From positions 64,796,696-64,860,695 of the forward strand of contig CM060188.1 of NCBI GenBank assembly GCA_030549335.1: 64,000 nucleotides of DNA, read 5' to 3'. The notes below the pieces were generated by a model. The model was not told where the DNA came from and searched no databases. It saw nothing but the letters and a program-made list of their open reading frames with translations. Shown in pieces: positions 36,576 through 46,899 of the stretch (position 1 is its first letter; every line of letters begins with the position of its first letter). The translations under genes were made by a program, and so were the position numbers. The DNA comes from Pontederia crassipes (taxonomy: Eukaryota > Streptophyta > Magnoliopsida > Commelinales > Pontederiaceae).

Positions 36576-37584
36576 AGCCTCTATTGTCTCTGTTGGGGTT
36601 GTCGTTGCCCTCCTAGGTACTGATGTTGATTCTGACCATAAGGTACAAGTGCATTCACTTACTCACTTGATGCTTCTTGCACTTGATAAGGGATTGATGT
36701 ACAATTGGTCATCATGTGGTCTGACGATCCGCAGTTATCACACCATGTGGGGATAAGGTTCAGGTTGGTGGGCATGGTTTCCATTGAACAGATATTGGAA
36801 ATTTCCTATTGCATCGCCTTGTTTTGATTCATAGCCTATTGTATAATACTTTCCATTCTAGAAGAGAGTTCATCCCAGCTATTCACCCCCAGTGTTTTCT
36901 CAGAATCTGGTTGTTGACTATTCGTTCTATCTAGCATCCAATTGTGATGATTGGTACTAACTTCCTCAATCGGCTGGTATCCGTCTTCCTGATTTCTACC
37001 CATGAATGTACTCCTGCAGCAGAATCCAAAGTACTCTTACATTGAGGGGTAAGGCCACTGAAGAATGTTTGAACCACCATCCACTTTTGAAATCCGTGAT
37101 GTGGGCATTTCCTCAACATATCTTTGAATCTTTCCCATGACTCGTAGATTGATTCCATCTCCCACTGGTAAAATGACGTAATCTAATTTCTTATGGCTAT
37201 GATTCTCCCCGGGGGAAAGAAACGAGTTAGGAAAGCTGATAAGAGCTTGTCCCATGTTCGGATAGTTTCAGGCTCCAGAGACCTTATCCAAGTTTTAGCT
37301 TGGCCTCTTAGCGAAAAAGGAAATAGCCGGAGCCTGATTGCATTTGTGGTGACATCGTTACACTTGAAAGTGTCACAAATCTCCAGAAATGTGATGAGGT
37401 GTTGATTCAAATCTTCGTTTGGTAGTCCTGCATATGCGTGATTGCTCAAGACAGACAGTAATGCTGGATTTAATTTGAAGTTGTTAACTTGTATATCCAG
37501 CCAAGCAATCCCAGAGGCCAGACCTAAGGCGTTCGGTGTACAAAATTCCTGTAAGGGTCGTAATGTGTCGGGGTTATTCGCCAT
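36576..37584 (-). pseudogene. Gypsy gag with zinc knuckle
   Basis: Starts MANNPDTLRPLQEFCTPN. The gag core has HLITFLEICDTFKCNDVT, AIRLRLFPFSLRGQAKTW, FLTRFFPPGR and, after a frameshift near 37170, YESWERFKDMLRKCPHHGF. A zinc knuckle CDNCGSSDHMMTNC lies at about 36690-36740 and an in-frame TAA follows. This wording is typical of Tat/Athila-like gypsy gag. Its leader is interrupted by the element at 37675-42800. No RT or integrase from this copy is visible. Confidence 0.85.
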
Positions 37585-37674
37585 TTCTAGCTCCTCCTGG
37601 ACTATTCATGCCCTTCTTCTTAAGTGCTCTTGTTGCGCTCTACGGATTCTCTGGTTCCGATCTCTTTCTGGTTC

Positions 37675-38364
37675 TGATATGATATTCAAGAACAATGCCT
37701 TGAATGACCGGAACAATATATGATAGTCAAAGAAACGAGATCAAACAAATTTTCAAGGCAGCGGAATATCAACCTCAAGATAACAATGAACCAAGCAATC
37801 GATATTATAAATAGATAGATTTAATCACAAGATAGCCAATCTTGTAATTAACGGCGGAAGTTCCCGAAGAACGGATTGCAGGAGTTCCCTCTTAGCAAAA
37901 GCAATTAAGCCAAAATATTCATAGATTTAAAGATGTCTCAAATAACAATGAAGACCAGTATTTATAGACCCTAGGAATAGACTTTGGGCTGAAAGAAAAT
38001 ATCCTAAGTTAGCCCACAAGTAACTTAACTAATTTAGGAAAATAACAAACTCAATTTCTATTACAATACTCATCAGCATATTTCATAATTAATTAATTCC
38101 AAAAATTCCAAATAAATATGGTTAAACCATAATTTATTTGGCCCAAGTTATGCTGACTCTTCATGCGGCCCAATTTATAATCCGTTGAGAAGTTGGATCT
38201 GATCTAACTCGATCTTGTAATGGATTAATTATAAATTTCAAACATTCTTGATTATCTTCAATTTCCTTGTGCCTGGGATCCACACCATTATCTTGATCAT
38301 CCAACTTTGCTAAAACAGTTTTCTATTGCCGGCTGGAATTGTATGTGTTTCCTGGTTCATATCA
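37675..38364 (-). repeat. 3' LTR of the non-autonomous gypsy element
   Basis: 690 bp, with TGATATGAAC at its 5' end and ATATCATATCA at its 3' end on the minus strand. It holds the uninterrupted site CCTAAGTTAGCCC where the other LTR carries the MITE. Confidence 0.92.
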
Positions 38365-38505
38365 TTCCCCTCCTCTTCAAAAGGATTCGTCCTCGAATCT
38401 ACATTCACAATAAGGAGAGTATATTCAGATTCATATCATTTCCCTCCTCTTCAAAAGAATTCGTCCTCGAATCTACATGCACAATAAGGAAAATATAACC
38501 TATCA
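38359..38505. repeat. 74-bp tandem duplication over the purine tract
   Basis: ATATCATTCCCCTCCTCTTC at 38359 and ATATCATTTCCCTCCTCTTC at 38433, each followed by AAAAG-ATTCGTCCTCGAATC. The repeat includes the LTR edge and the polypurine tract, so the element has a second potential plus-strand priming site. Confidence 0.75.
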
Positions 38506-38638
38506 CATATCTGAATTTGTTTAATAATTTAGGACATGCATAATGAGGATATTGATACTTCCCTTTCATGTGTCTAATGACCAGCATGATGCATCTCAAT
38601 GATAATTGCAAGCACAATTTCTTATCCATACCATCAAG

Positions 38639-39390
38639 TTAAGAGCCTGCAATGTAAAGCAAGAACAAGATAAGCAATATGAAAAGTAATGTAATCTCAT
38701 ACTCACTTGGATGAAATATTTTATGCATGTGAGACATTGGTATTTTAAGAAACAAATTGCGAAACTTCGGAGATCTTCCTTGCCGCATAAAAATCTTGTC
38801 AAATAAGGTGCGCAATATATTCCAAAGAACTAGAGATCTAATAAGGAGCAGTAATTCTAAAATGAGAACATCTTTTTCCTCAAAATAAAATGGATCTTTA
38901 AAATCTACAAGTGAAATATCATAGGATCCATAACGCAGCAAACGACTTGGCTTATAAAGGAAATCATTCAAGTCATTGCAACAAACCAAAACATCATCAA
39001 AATTATCTTGCAAATGACTGCTATTAACCAAGATATCTCCAAAGAGATTAATCCCAAATCTTTGTTGAAAAATGCATAGAAGACTTACTAATGCAGATAC
39101 ATAGAAATTTCCAGTCATGATGTGAAAATTGTATGCAATATTGCAACCATCATCAACAAGAATGATCTTAGGAAAGCACAAAGGTGGATGTAAAGAAATG
39201 AATAAAATTCTAGGCTCATCAGAAAATCTTGAAAACATAATCAACCAATCAAAGGTACCCAGGACTAGAAAATATTCATTCTTAAATTTCACCATATGGT
39301 TGAAGTAAAGTTTTTCAGCACTCAATGAATAAGAAAGTGGAATATAGAATTGAGATTTAATGTTTGCATGTCATTCAATACTTCTTCCAA
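38639..39390 (-). CDS. Long ORF of unknown function in the polymerase position
   Basis: Open for about 250 codons from just after a TGA near 39390 (HANIKSQFYIPLSYSLSAEK) to 38639. Residue blocks include FKNEYFLVLGTFDWLIMFSR, DDGCNIAYNFHIMTGNFYVS, NLFGDILVNSSHLQDNFDD and SRLLRYGSYDISLVDFKDPF, with a very hydrophobic C-terminus (LLFILLILFLLYIAG). A related frame upstream (39371-39568, ETLYLFDVTNLQVLIGRSIE) suggests the coding once began earlier. It has no RT, RNase H or integrase motif and I do not recognise the family. No clear ATG marks its start. It may be a lineage-specific accessory protein or captured sequence. Confidence 0.5.
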
Positions 39391-39518
39391 TTAAAACCTG
39401 CAAGTTAGTCACATCAAACAAATATAAAGTTTCAAAGCAAGGAAATGGACTTTTCAAACTAGTCATTATAAAATCAATACAACCTCTTTCAATTCCTTGC
39501 ATGATAGAATTTGTATCT

Positions 39519-40540
39519 TCATATAGTCCACTCAACATTACTGAACTCTCTTTCTTTTGCCTCAACACTCAAGTCTTTTTGCTCATATCTCTCTGGAGGT
39601 GGCCTTTCTAAACACTCAAGATCTAATCTTCTCTCATTCTCACAACTCTCATAATACTCAGCATCTAAATGTTGTATCTCAATACTTTCAGAAGGTGGCA
39701 TTTCTAAACACTCAAAAGTTGTGTAGCTATCACTTTCATCACTCAAGTTGTGACACTCATATTTTTCATCTTTGCCTTTCTCACAACTCTCAGAATTGCT
39801 TGGAGTTGCTGAACAATCAGCTTCTTCTTTCTTCAAGTGTTGTTGTGCAACCAAATTTTTCTTCTCAATGTTGTAGGCTGCTACACGCTCTTTAAGTTGC
39901 ATCTGCTCTTCGTATGCTTCTTGAGGTGGTAACGGTGCTAAAGTGTATTTCCTTCCATCTTTGCGACATTTATAACGGTTGATAGCACCATCATGTGTCA
40001 CACATCGATCATATTGCCATGGTTGCCCCAAAAGATATGACAAACATGCATTGATATAACATCACATAATACTTCATCAGTAAATCTTCCAATTTTAAAT
40101 GACACAAGCACCTGTTTGATCACTTTGACTTCTCCTCCATCATTTATCCACTGAAGTTTGTATGGTTTTGGGTGCTTTAAGGTTGGTAGCCCCAACTTCT
40201 CCACCATGTATTGGCTAGCAAGATTGACGCAATTTTCACTATCAATAATTAGTCCACAAGTTCTGTCCAAAACACAACAACGCGCATAGAAAACATTTTC
40301 TCGTTCATGTGTTCTCCCTCCAATCTGAACACTTCTATGCCTTCTCCCTCTTTTATCATCTTTCTTTTCCATCTCTTCATCAAGTTCATCATCATCAGGA
40401 GCATGCTGTCTTTGGCAATATCTTCTATGGTTTGGTTGTATAACTTGTTCTAGCTGTGCAATTGGCACATCTACCTGATCGTGCAGTTTAGTAATCATAT
40501 GTCCAAGACGATGAAAATGTTGTGTCATGACCTCCATCAT
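39519..40540 (-). pseudogene. Gypsy gag-end/protease-like ORF
   Basis: Two overlapping frames. The first (39998-40540) has QIGGRTHERENVFYARCCVL, then CGLIIDSENCVNLASQYMVE, the aspartic-protease region of this gypsy lineage with Asp-Ser-Glu at the active-site position. It passes by frameshift to 39519-40043 (LLGQPWQYDRCVTHDGAINR, YTLAPLPPQEAYEEQ). The same wording occurs in decayed form at 22040-22300. It ends in an acidic Glu/Ser-rich stretch. Protease activity is doubtful. Confidence 0.8.
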
Positions 40541-40999
40541 TTTTGCCTGCTTAATTGCTTCTTTTCTAGAATCAAGCTCTTTGTCCTTTCCTGTTGATAT
40601 TGTAGGAAATTATTACCGCAAAAGTTAGTAAAAAACAATCTCACTACCTCACGTGGTGGCACTCAGTGGTGACACTCGTATTTTACCTCAACTCTATTTG
40701 GTTTTTTCCCTCAATTGTACTTACCACTCAGCCTTTTTCCTCTCTTGAACCCTCCAACAAGTTCTAGGAGAATTAATGCAAGTCAATACAAAGGCAATGT
40801 GTGATTGAATCAATCTTATTTATCAATATGATTGCAAGATCAAAAGAATACTTGAAGTTGATTTGGAATAGAAGTTAGAAAAAAGATTGTCAAATAAGGA
40901 TAGACGTGTAATGAGTTGATTGGGAATAGAAATCAGGAAAATGTTGTCAAATAAGGATAGATATAAAAAAAATTCAGAATTGGAATGAAACCAAAGATC

Positions 41000-41600
41000 A
41001 CCCTTCCTTGAGTCAAATTATTCTATTCTCAAATTTCTTTGCACTTTTCTCCAGAAATAATCCTTCCTTTTTTTCTCTCCTCTTTCTTTTGAATATTTTT
41101 TTTCTTCTTTCTTTTTTTCGGATTTTTTCTTCAATTTTTTTCCTATTTTTTCTCTTTCCTCCTTTCTTGCACTTTCCTTTTCAGTCTTTTTTCTATTTTC
41201 GGAATTTTTTTCAATTTTTTTCTAGAAATTTTCTTTCCTGTCTTCCCTTCTCCTTTCCTGCACTTTCCTTTTCAGTCCTTTTTTTTCAATTTTTGGATTT
41301 TTTTTTGAAACTGCAGCAAAACTTGAGAACAAATAAGGATGACGGCTTGGGTTTCAACAATAAATAACCAGATTTTTGTAGTTTTTTTTCAAAACTGCAC
41401 TAGGTTTTGAAGAATAGATGACGACGGTTAGGGTTTGAAGAAAAAAAAAAGCAAATAAGGGAGACGACTAGGATTTGAAGAATCAAACCAGATTTTTTTT
41501 TTCAAACTGCAGCAGATTTTGAAGAATCCAAGGATGACGGCGAGGGTTGAAGAACAAACAAACCAGATTTTTTTTGCAGAATTTTGATGTTTTTTTCTAA
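41000..41600. repeat. Pyrimidine-rich and tandem-repeat leader of the gypsy element
   Basis: 41010-41320 is almost pure C/T on the plus strand (purine-rich in the element's sense). 41325-41600 has about three imperfect 75-115 bp units sharing GATGACGGC, GGGTTTGAAGAA, AACCAGATTTTTT and AAACTGCAGCA. It lies just downstream of the primer site. Confidence 0.6.
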
Positions 41601-41675
41601 AAACTGAAATAGGGGAAAACAAAATAATGGAAGATAACTAGAAAACCGAATCGAAAATGCGGCTCTGATACCAAC

Positions 41676-42800
41676 TGATACGATACTAAAAAATAATGCC
41701 TTGAATGACCGGAACAATATATGATAGTCAAATAAATGAGATCAAACGAATTTTCAAGGCAACGGAATATCAACCTCAAGATTATAATGAACCAAGCAAT
41801 CGATATTATAAATAAATGGATTTAATCACAAAATAGCCAACCTTGTAATTAACGACGGAAGTTCCCGAAGAACGGGTTGCAGGAGTTCCCTCTTAGCAAA
41901 AGCAATTAAGCCAAAATATTCATAGATTCAAAGATGTCTCAAATAACAATGAAGACTAGTATTTATAGACCCTAGGAATAGACGTTGGGATGAAAGAAAA
42001 TACACTAAGGGGTCGTTTGGATGCAGAATAAAGTTAAGGATAATAAAGTAGAAGAATATCGTATTCTCAAAAAAGTAAAGATATTCTTATTCTACGTACT
42101 ATTTGGTTTACGGAGAATAAATTCTTAAAGTATAATATTTTATATTTAAAATATTTTAGAATACATATGTGGTGTTCAATATCATAATAATAAAAAATAT
42201 TTATATAATAATATATGATTGAATTTTTTAAAAAATAAAATACGGTTGAAATTTTTTAAAAAAGAAGAATAACGTGTACATTTATTCTGTTTCACGAGAA
42301 TAAATCAGCGGGTTTACATTTTCCAATGTGGTTTCATGATTTTCGAGGTTTGACCAAGATAGTTCTATTCTGTGTCATGTTTGGCTATATTCTCGAAATA
42401 TGGGGATATTCTGCCATTTATTCTATAACCAAACGGCCCATAAGTTAGCCCACAAGTAACCTAACTAATTTAGAAAAATAACAAACTCAATTTCTGTTAC
42501 AATACTTATCAGCATATTCCATAATTAATTAATTCCGATAATTCCAAATAAATATGGTTAAACCATGATTTATTTGGCCCAAGTTATGCTGACTCTTCAT
42601 GCGGCCCAATTTATAACCCGTTGAGAAGTTGGATCTGATCTAACTCGATCTTGTAATGGATCAATTGTAAATTTCAAACATTCTTGATTATCTTCAATTT
42701 CCTTATGCTTGGGATCCACACCATTATCTTGATCATCCAACTTTGCTAGAACATTTTTCTATTGCCGGCTGCAATTGTATGTGTTTCCTAGTTCATATCA
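41676..42800 (-). repeat. 5' LTR of the non-autonomous gypsy element, with nested MITE
   Basis: 1125 bp including the 432-bp MITE and its extra TAA. It is otherwise collinear with 37675-38364, with only scattered substitutions. The primer-binding site follows after two bases on the minus strand. Confidence 0.92.
42009..42440. mobile_element. Tourist-like (PIF/Harbinger) MITE
   Basis: Left end GGGGTCGTTTGG; right end read in reverse TGGGCCGTTTGG. TAA flanks both sides (42006-42008 and 42441-42443). The other LTR of the same element shows the empty site with a single TAA. 432 bp, no coding capacity. The inverted ends and TAA duplication fit Tourist-type MITEs. Confidence 0.9.
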
Positions 42801-42982
42801 GGTTCAAAATGTAAGAATTTGTTGTCTTCACTAGCGGAATTTGACATGCACAACCGAATAGAACCAGAGGTGTTAGCCCAGGAAATGAGTGTGAAAAAAG
42901 TAGCTATACTAATGTAAGGATGTGTATAAAACAATGATGTGTGATGAAATTAGCAATATTGAAGAAATAAATTCAAAAACAC

Positions 42983-43000
42983 TCCCCGGCAACGGCGCCA
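42983..43000 (-). promoter_or_regulatory. tRNA-Asp-type primer-binding site
   Basis: Minus-strand TGGCGCCGTTGCCGGGGA is the complement of the 3' end of plant tRNA-Asp including CCA. It marks the start of the interior of the outer gypsy copy, whose LTR lies above 43000. Confidence 0.8.
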
Positions 43001-43196
43001 AAATTATGTTGTGAGAAATTTGTGCAAGTATGGGAAGCGGTATTCACACTCTAAATGCGGGTATGTAAAGATCGAATCCCTTTTTGCAAAAAAGATGTAA
43101 ACAAGTTTTAAAAATTTATAATCCCAACTACACTTCTCAGGTTGCAAGTATACAAATAAATGTCAAAGAAATGTCTTGTATTTTAAAAAAAAAGGA

Positions 43197-44205
43197 CTAA
43201 TCCAGCATCTAAATCAAGCATATAAGACACATATCTTTGCTGGAAAAGAAGGGAGGACCATAGTACAGACTACTAAAAGAAAGAAAGGAATCATTTTGAA
43301 AAGAAGAGGGGACCAGATGGCATAAATCAAAAGGAATAGAAGATTTTGATGGGGATCAAAGGGTGATGAAATGCCACATAAAAGAGGGGATTCTAGTACA
43401 AGAAAGGGGGTCTTCCACCATTCTCCACATTCTGCACCTTGGAGCTGAAGGAAGGAGAAGAAGGAGCCAAGAGATTTCAAGTTGATTCTGCTATTTTTAT
43501 GATTCAGAATGTTTTTTATTCTATTCCTCATTTATTTTGTATTGATTTCATCATCTCTGAGGAGCTAAATCTTAGCTCTCTTAAAATAGGGTAGTAGTCT
43601 AATTTGTGTTATGAATGGATGATGAACAATACTGCTTTTATCACTGATGTTAGTATAGTTCTAAATGTTTTGGAATCTATTCTTATTTATGTGAATCCTA
43701 TTTTGTAATGGCAACTGAGAAGTTTATTTTAGATTCTTTTATTACTCAGAAATGAGTTAAGAACATTGATATTGTTTCCTATTTCCAATCTATTCAATGT
43801 TGAGTTTTGATATATCCATCTAGCTTTTGTTAATGTGAATCTTATATTGAAATGTCAATTGAGAGGTTGATTCTAGATTCCCTTAATGTTTAGAAATAAA
43901 CCAAGAGAATTAGCATTAGTTTGTGGATTTGCTTGTGTCTGTGCAGTGAGCTAAAGGTTTATGATATTCTAATATTAGTGGTAGTCCCTTTTGAATCAAC
44001 CTGTCTAACATACATATGGAAAGATGATATTTAGTTCTACTTTAATGTACTGTGAGAGCAATTTTTATAAGTTGAATCTGACATGATTTATATTACTAAG
44101 TTGTTCTAATCCATTTCATAATAGAATATTAGATGAACTACATTCCTAAGAGAACATTTCATCATCTGTTAGTATCATCTTATATCAACCACTTAAAAAC
44201 ACCAA
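43197..44205. repeat. ~1 kb direct repeat, copy 2 (LTR-type)
   Basis: Matches 33030-34036. To its right, GTGGATACGACATTCGAGTC and CTGTGCACTTGCAG resemble the U5 end of Tat-like gypsy elements in plus sense. Confidence 0.75.
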
Positions 44206-44389
44206 AAAAAGTTAAATGAGTTTAGAATTAATTTAGATTAGTTAGTGAATTTTAAGTTTCAAATCACAGTGGATACGACATTCGAGTCTACTACTCTGAT
44301 CTGTGCACTTGCAGTTTAGTGACGTGAGGAGTTTAGGCTATACATCATTCTGTTGCATTTTCAATTCTGTTCAATTTCTAATTGTGCAT

Positions 44390-44522
44390 AGTCTATGCCT
44401 ACACCTTGTTCAGTTTTCACTTCTACATAGTATACGCCTACACCTTTTCAGTTTTCACTTCTACATAGTCTACGCCTACACCTTGTTCAGTTTTCACTTC
44501 TACATAGTCTACGCCTAAACCT
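44390..44522 (+). repeat. 39-bp tandem repeat, about 3.4 units
   Basis: Units start AGTCTATGCC / AGTATACGCC / AGTCTACGCC and continue TACACCTTGTTCAGTTTTCA and CTTCTACAT. One unit lacks a base. The array sits at the right edge of the gypsy complex. Confidence 0.85.
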
Positions 44523-44575
44523 TAGTCTTTTGCTTTTTGTGCTTAGACCAATAAGTCAGCAAGTTAATCACACTC

Positions 44576-44660
44576 CCTAATTTGACATCACTACTGAACA
44601 TGTGCCTATTGAAATTCAACTTGCGGATATTTTTACAAAACCTTTAAGTGATCATTAACA
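44576..44660 (+). pseudogene. Copia RNase H, 3' part after the insertion
   Basis: TTEHVPIEIQLADIFTKPLS is the usual C-terminal block of Copia RNase H (QLADIFTKPL). It lies 11.6 kb away from its partner ending FIREG at 32936. The split position tells where the gypsy complex was inserted. Confidence 0.88.
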
Positions 44661-44699
44661 AAAGACCATTTTAAATGATTTCTATTGTCAAAATGGAAC

Positions 44700-45546
44700 G
44701 CTGATCGTAATGAGTAGATGTGATAATGGTCGCCCGAAACGATATCGATCGACTGTTTTAAACAAGCCAATATAAAAGACCCTGACTAGAAAAGTTTCCC
44801 AATTCTTTCGAAACCCTTAATTAACGTCGTCATCGACGCCCAACCCTCTGTGACTCTAACGGTCACTTCGGCGACCCTCCACGCATCTGGCGACCCTCCC
44901 CAATGATAGGAAAACCCGATCTCGTCTCCCAATGGTTGGCGAACACTTGGTTTGAACGATCGATTTCTCTCGGTTCTTATTCAATTTTTTTAGTATCAGG
45001 TGCTCATCTATTTCAGCATCGTCGTCATTGCAGGGATCTCTCAGGAGACTCTCCAACTCCTCTCTCTCCATTGGCCTCCCTCTTCTTTGAGTCATTCCTC
45101 AATCCGTCGTGAAGGTCTCCTCTGTCGCCCCGGCGTTGTCGCTCCTCTAACTGGCGTCACCGTTCTTCCCCTGCTCCTACTTCGTAAATCACTACGACTG
45201 CACCCCGGAGTCATTGATTCCTCACTGTCATTTGCATCATCACTTTTTCTTCTACTGCTATTGTTGTCTCGCCGCCATCGTGTCGTCATGTCCTACTCTC
45301 ATTGAACTGGCACTGTCATTATTTGTCTCCTCTATCCCCGTCATCTAGGCAGTGTCGCCGAACCGACGCCATTCTCTTCTTTCTACCGCCGAACTGGCGA
45401 CATCTACTTCTCCTCCGCCTGTTGAGCTGTGCAACAACGGTCGGCCGTTTGCTGCAGCGGTCGACATTTTTTAGTGCTGCAACGGTCGACTTTCTTTGTT
45501 CGATCTCTCATTCTCGACCACTGATTCTCTGAAAGATTTGTGAAAT
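44700..45546 (+). other. C-rich spacer between Copia pol and the third ORF
   Basis: GC- and CT-rich stretch unlike the AT-rich pol genes. It starts near AAACCCTTAATTAACGTC and resembles a plant 5' leader. Open frames on both strands are compositional and no domain is seen. It could be the leader of a separate transcript for the third ORF. Confidence 0.45.
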
Positions 45547-46896
45547 ATGTCACCAAGGAAAGCACTCATTACTGGTCCCCGAAAACAAAAGGTCCAAGCA
45601 TCCTCCTCTCATCCACCTTCAACTTCACCAACACCACCTCCAGACAAGTTTGATTCTCTCCTCTTTGTCGACACAGCTGTTGCCTTGAGTTTCGAACCAC
45701 TGTTCACCTCAAGAGAAGTGGCCTGAAACTTTAGTATAGAGTGGGAATCAGTAAACATGAGATTTGTACATGATCTCTTTGACGGCATTGGGTGGCTCCC
45801 ATTCCTTGACATCAAAGAACCAATTTATCCGAGGTTGGTTAGACTCTTCTATGCCAACCTCCAAACTCCCAAATCTCGACCTTATGTAACCTCTAAATTT
45901 CTCGGTCACAACATCAAAATCACTCCATTTATGATTTGTACGATTTTTGACGTTCCCCATGGGGGACTTGAAAACATTGTATCTTGGCCTTTCGATATTC
46001 CTATAACGAGGATCTTGAAGTTGTTTTTGTGGTGAGGTAGAACACTTTTCGATGAAAGGAATTCTGAAGAAATTGAATCCCTCACTCCTTGTAGCTCAGC
46101 ACATTGTTAGTAGGATTATCTTTCCTCGTTCTAGCCATTACACATATGACTTATTATGATTATCGTCTACTTTATTATCTTTTTGGAAATGATGTTCTTT
46201 CGATGAATTTTGGGGACTATATGATTTACCACTTCACTTCCATTAAGGAAAAGATTTGATTCTAAACACTCGCACAATTTTGTTCTTCACTATGGTTCTT
46301 TTCTTACTCATATCTTTCGTGAGAGTGGTATCATCATTCTTGAGACGGAGATGTGTTATACTGAGAGACCCACATATATTATTGGGAAGTCCACTCTAAA
46401 GAGTAAGGGACTTGTTCTTGAAGGAAATTAATGGGTCTTTGCCAAGATGGGACAAGAGGCATTTCGTGATTTAGAGCCTAACGATGCTACCAATACTAAC
46501 GCTCCTATAGGTGTTGCTACCAGAGAGGTTACGGGTCCCTCGTAGGAACCTTATTTATGTCCCCCACCTATGCCGACCAGTGCATGGCGCTCTTCTATAG
46601 TTCCCTCATGTGATGACTGGAATGGGATGATGACGTGCATATATGACTACACATATGGAGCGTAGGATGCTCGTATGGATGGCATGGTCGCACATATGGA
46701 GCGCTTGGAGATCGATCATCATCGCACTCAGGATTGTCTCTTTGCATACTTTCTCTCTCAGGGTTTCGACACTTCATCTTATGAGCGAGTTGTGCCTCCA
46801 TCTCCGACGATGCTCCGGATGCTTATTTTTCTTCATTTGTTTTTTATGTTTGTTTCCCATTTTGATGATGTCAAAAGAGGGAGATTTGTATTGTGA
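45547..46896 (+). pseudogene. Third ORF of the Copia element (env-position, plant transposon protein type)
   Basis: Starts MSPRKALITGPRKQKVQ with a Ser/Pro-rich head, then FSIEWESVNMRFVHDLF, YPRLVRLFYANLQTP, SKFLGHNIKITPFMICTIFD and VPHGGLENIVSWPF, the wording of a domain widespread in plant retroelements (annotated as putative plant transposon protein). It ends LFAYFLSQGFDTSSYERVV at 46675-46896. Sireviruses carry an extra ORF here, sometimes called env-like; its function is not established. TGA at 45724-45726, a stop at 46033-46035 and later frameshifts disable it. Confidence 0.75.
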
Positions 46897-46899
46897 CGA

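Larger units (their letters stand above)
37675..42800 (-). mobile_element. Complete non-autonomous gypsy element (TSD GGTTC)
   Basis: LTRs at 37675-38364 and 41676-42800 are both 690 bp once the MITE and its 3-bp duplication are removed from the second. GGTTC lies at 37670-37674 and 42801-42805, a perfect 5-bp target duplication. The tRNA-iMet primer site is at 41661-41673 (TGGTATCAGAGCC, minus) and the purine tract (GAAGAGGAGGGGA) is at 38365-38380. The interior holds a protease-like ORF (39519-40540) and a second frame of unknown function (38639-39390). There is no RT, RNase H or integrase. The LTRs match the decayed RT-bearing element at 18638-22858, which may be its autonomous relative. 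Confidence 0.92.
32937..44573. mobile_element. Gypsy complex inserted in Copia RNase H
   Basis: Bounded by the two halves of Copia RNase H. It contains two copies of a ~1 kb repeat (33030-34036 and 43197-44205), two tRNA-Asp-type primer sites (35214-35230 and 42983-43000, minus orientation), a minus-strand gag (36576-37584) and a complete younger element (37675-42800). The order LTR-like/primer site/LTR-like/gag/primer site/LTR-like suggests more than one related gypsy copy or a recombined tandem. I cannot resolve the outermost target duplication. Confidence 0.6.

Noticed and set aside
41008..41367. 119-codon Phe-rich ORF
   Set aside because: A by-product of a long C/T tract in the leader of the gypsy element.
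42983..43000. Possible tRNA-Asp gene fragment
   Set aside because: Only the 3' terminal 18 bases match; no cloverleaf. It is a retrotransposon primer-binding site.
45000..45540. Several overlapping ORFs in CT-rich DNA
   Set aside because: Compositional; lies between Copia pol and the third ORF, with Leu/Ser/Arg-rich translations on both strands.
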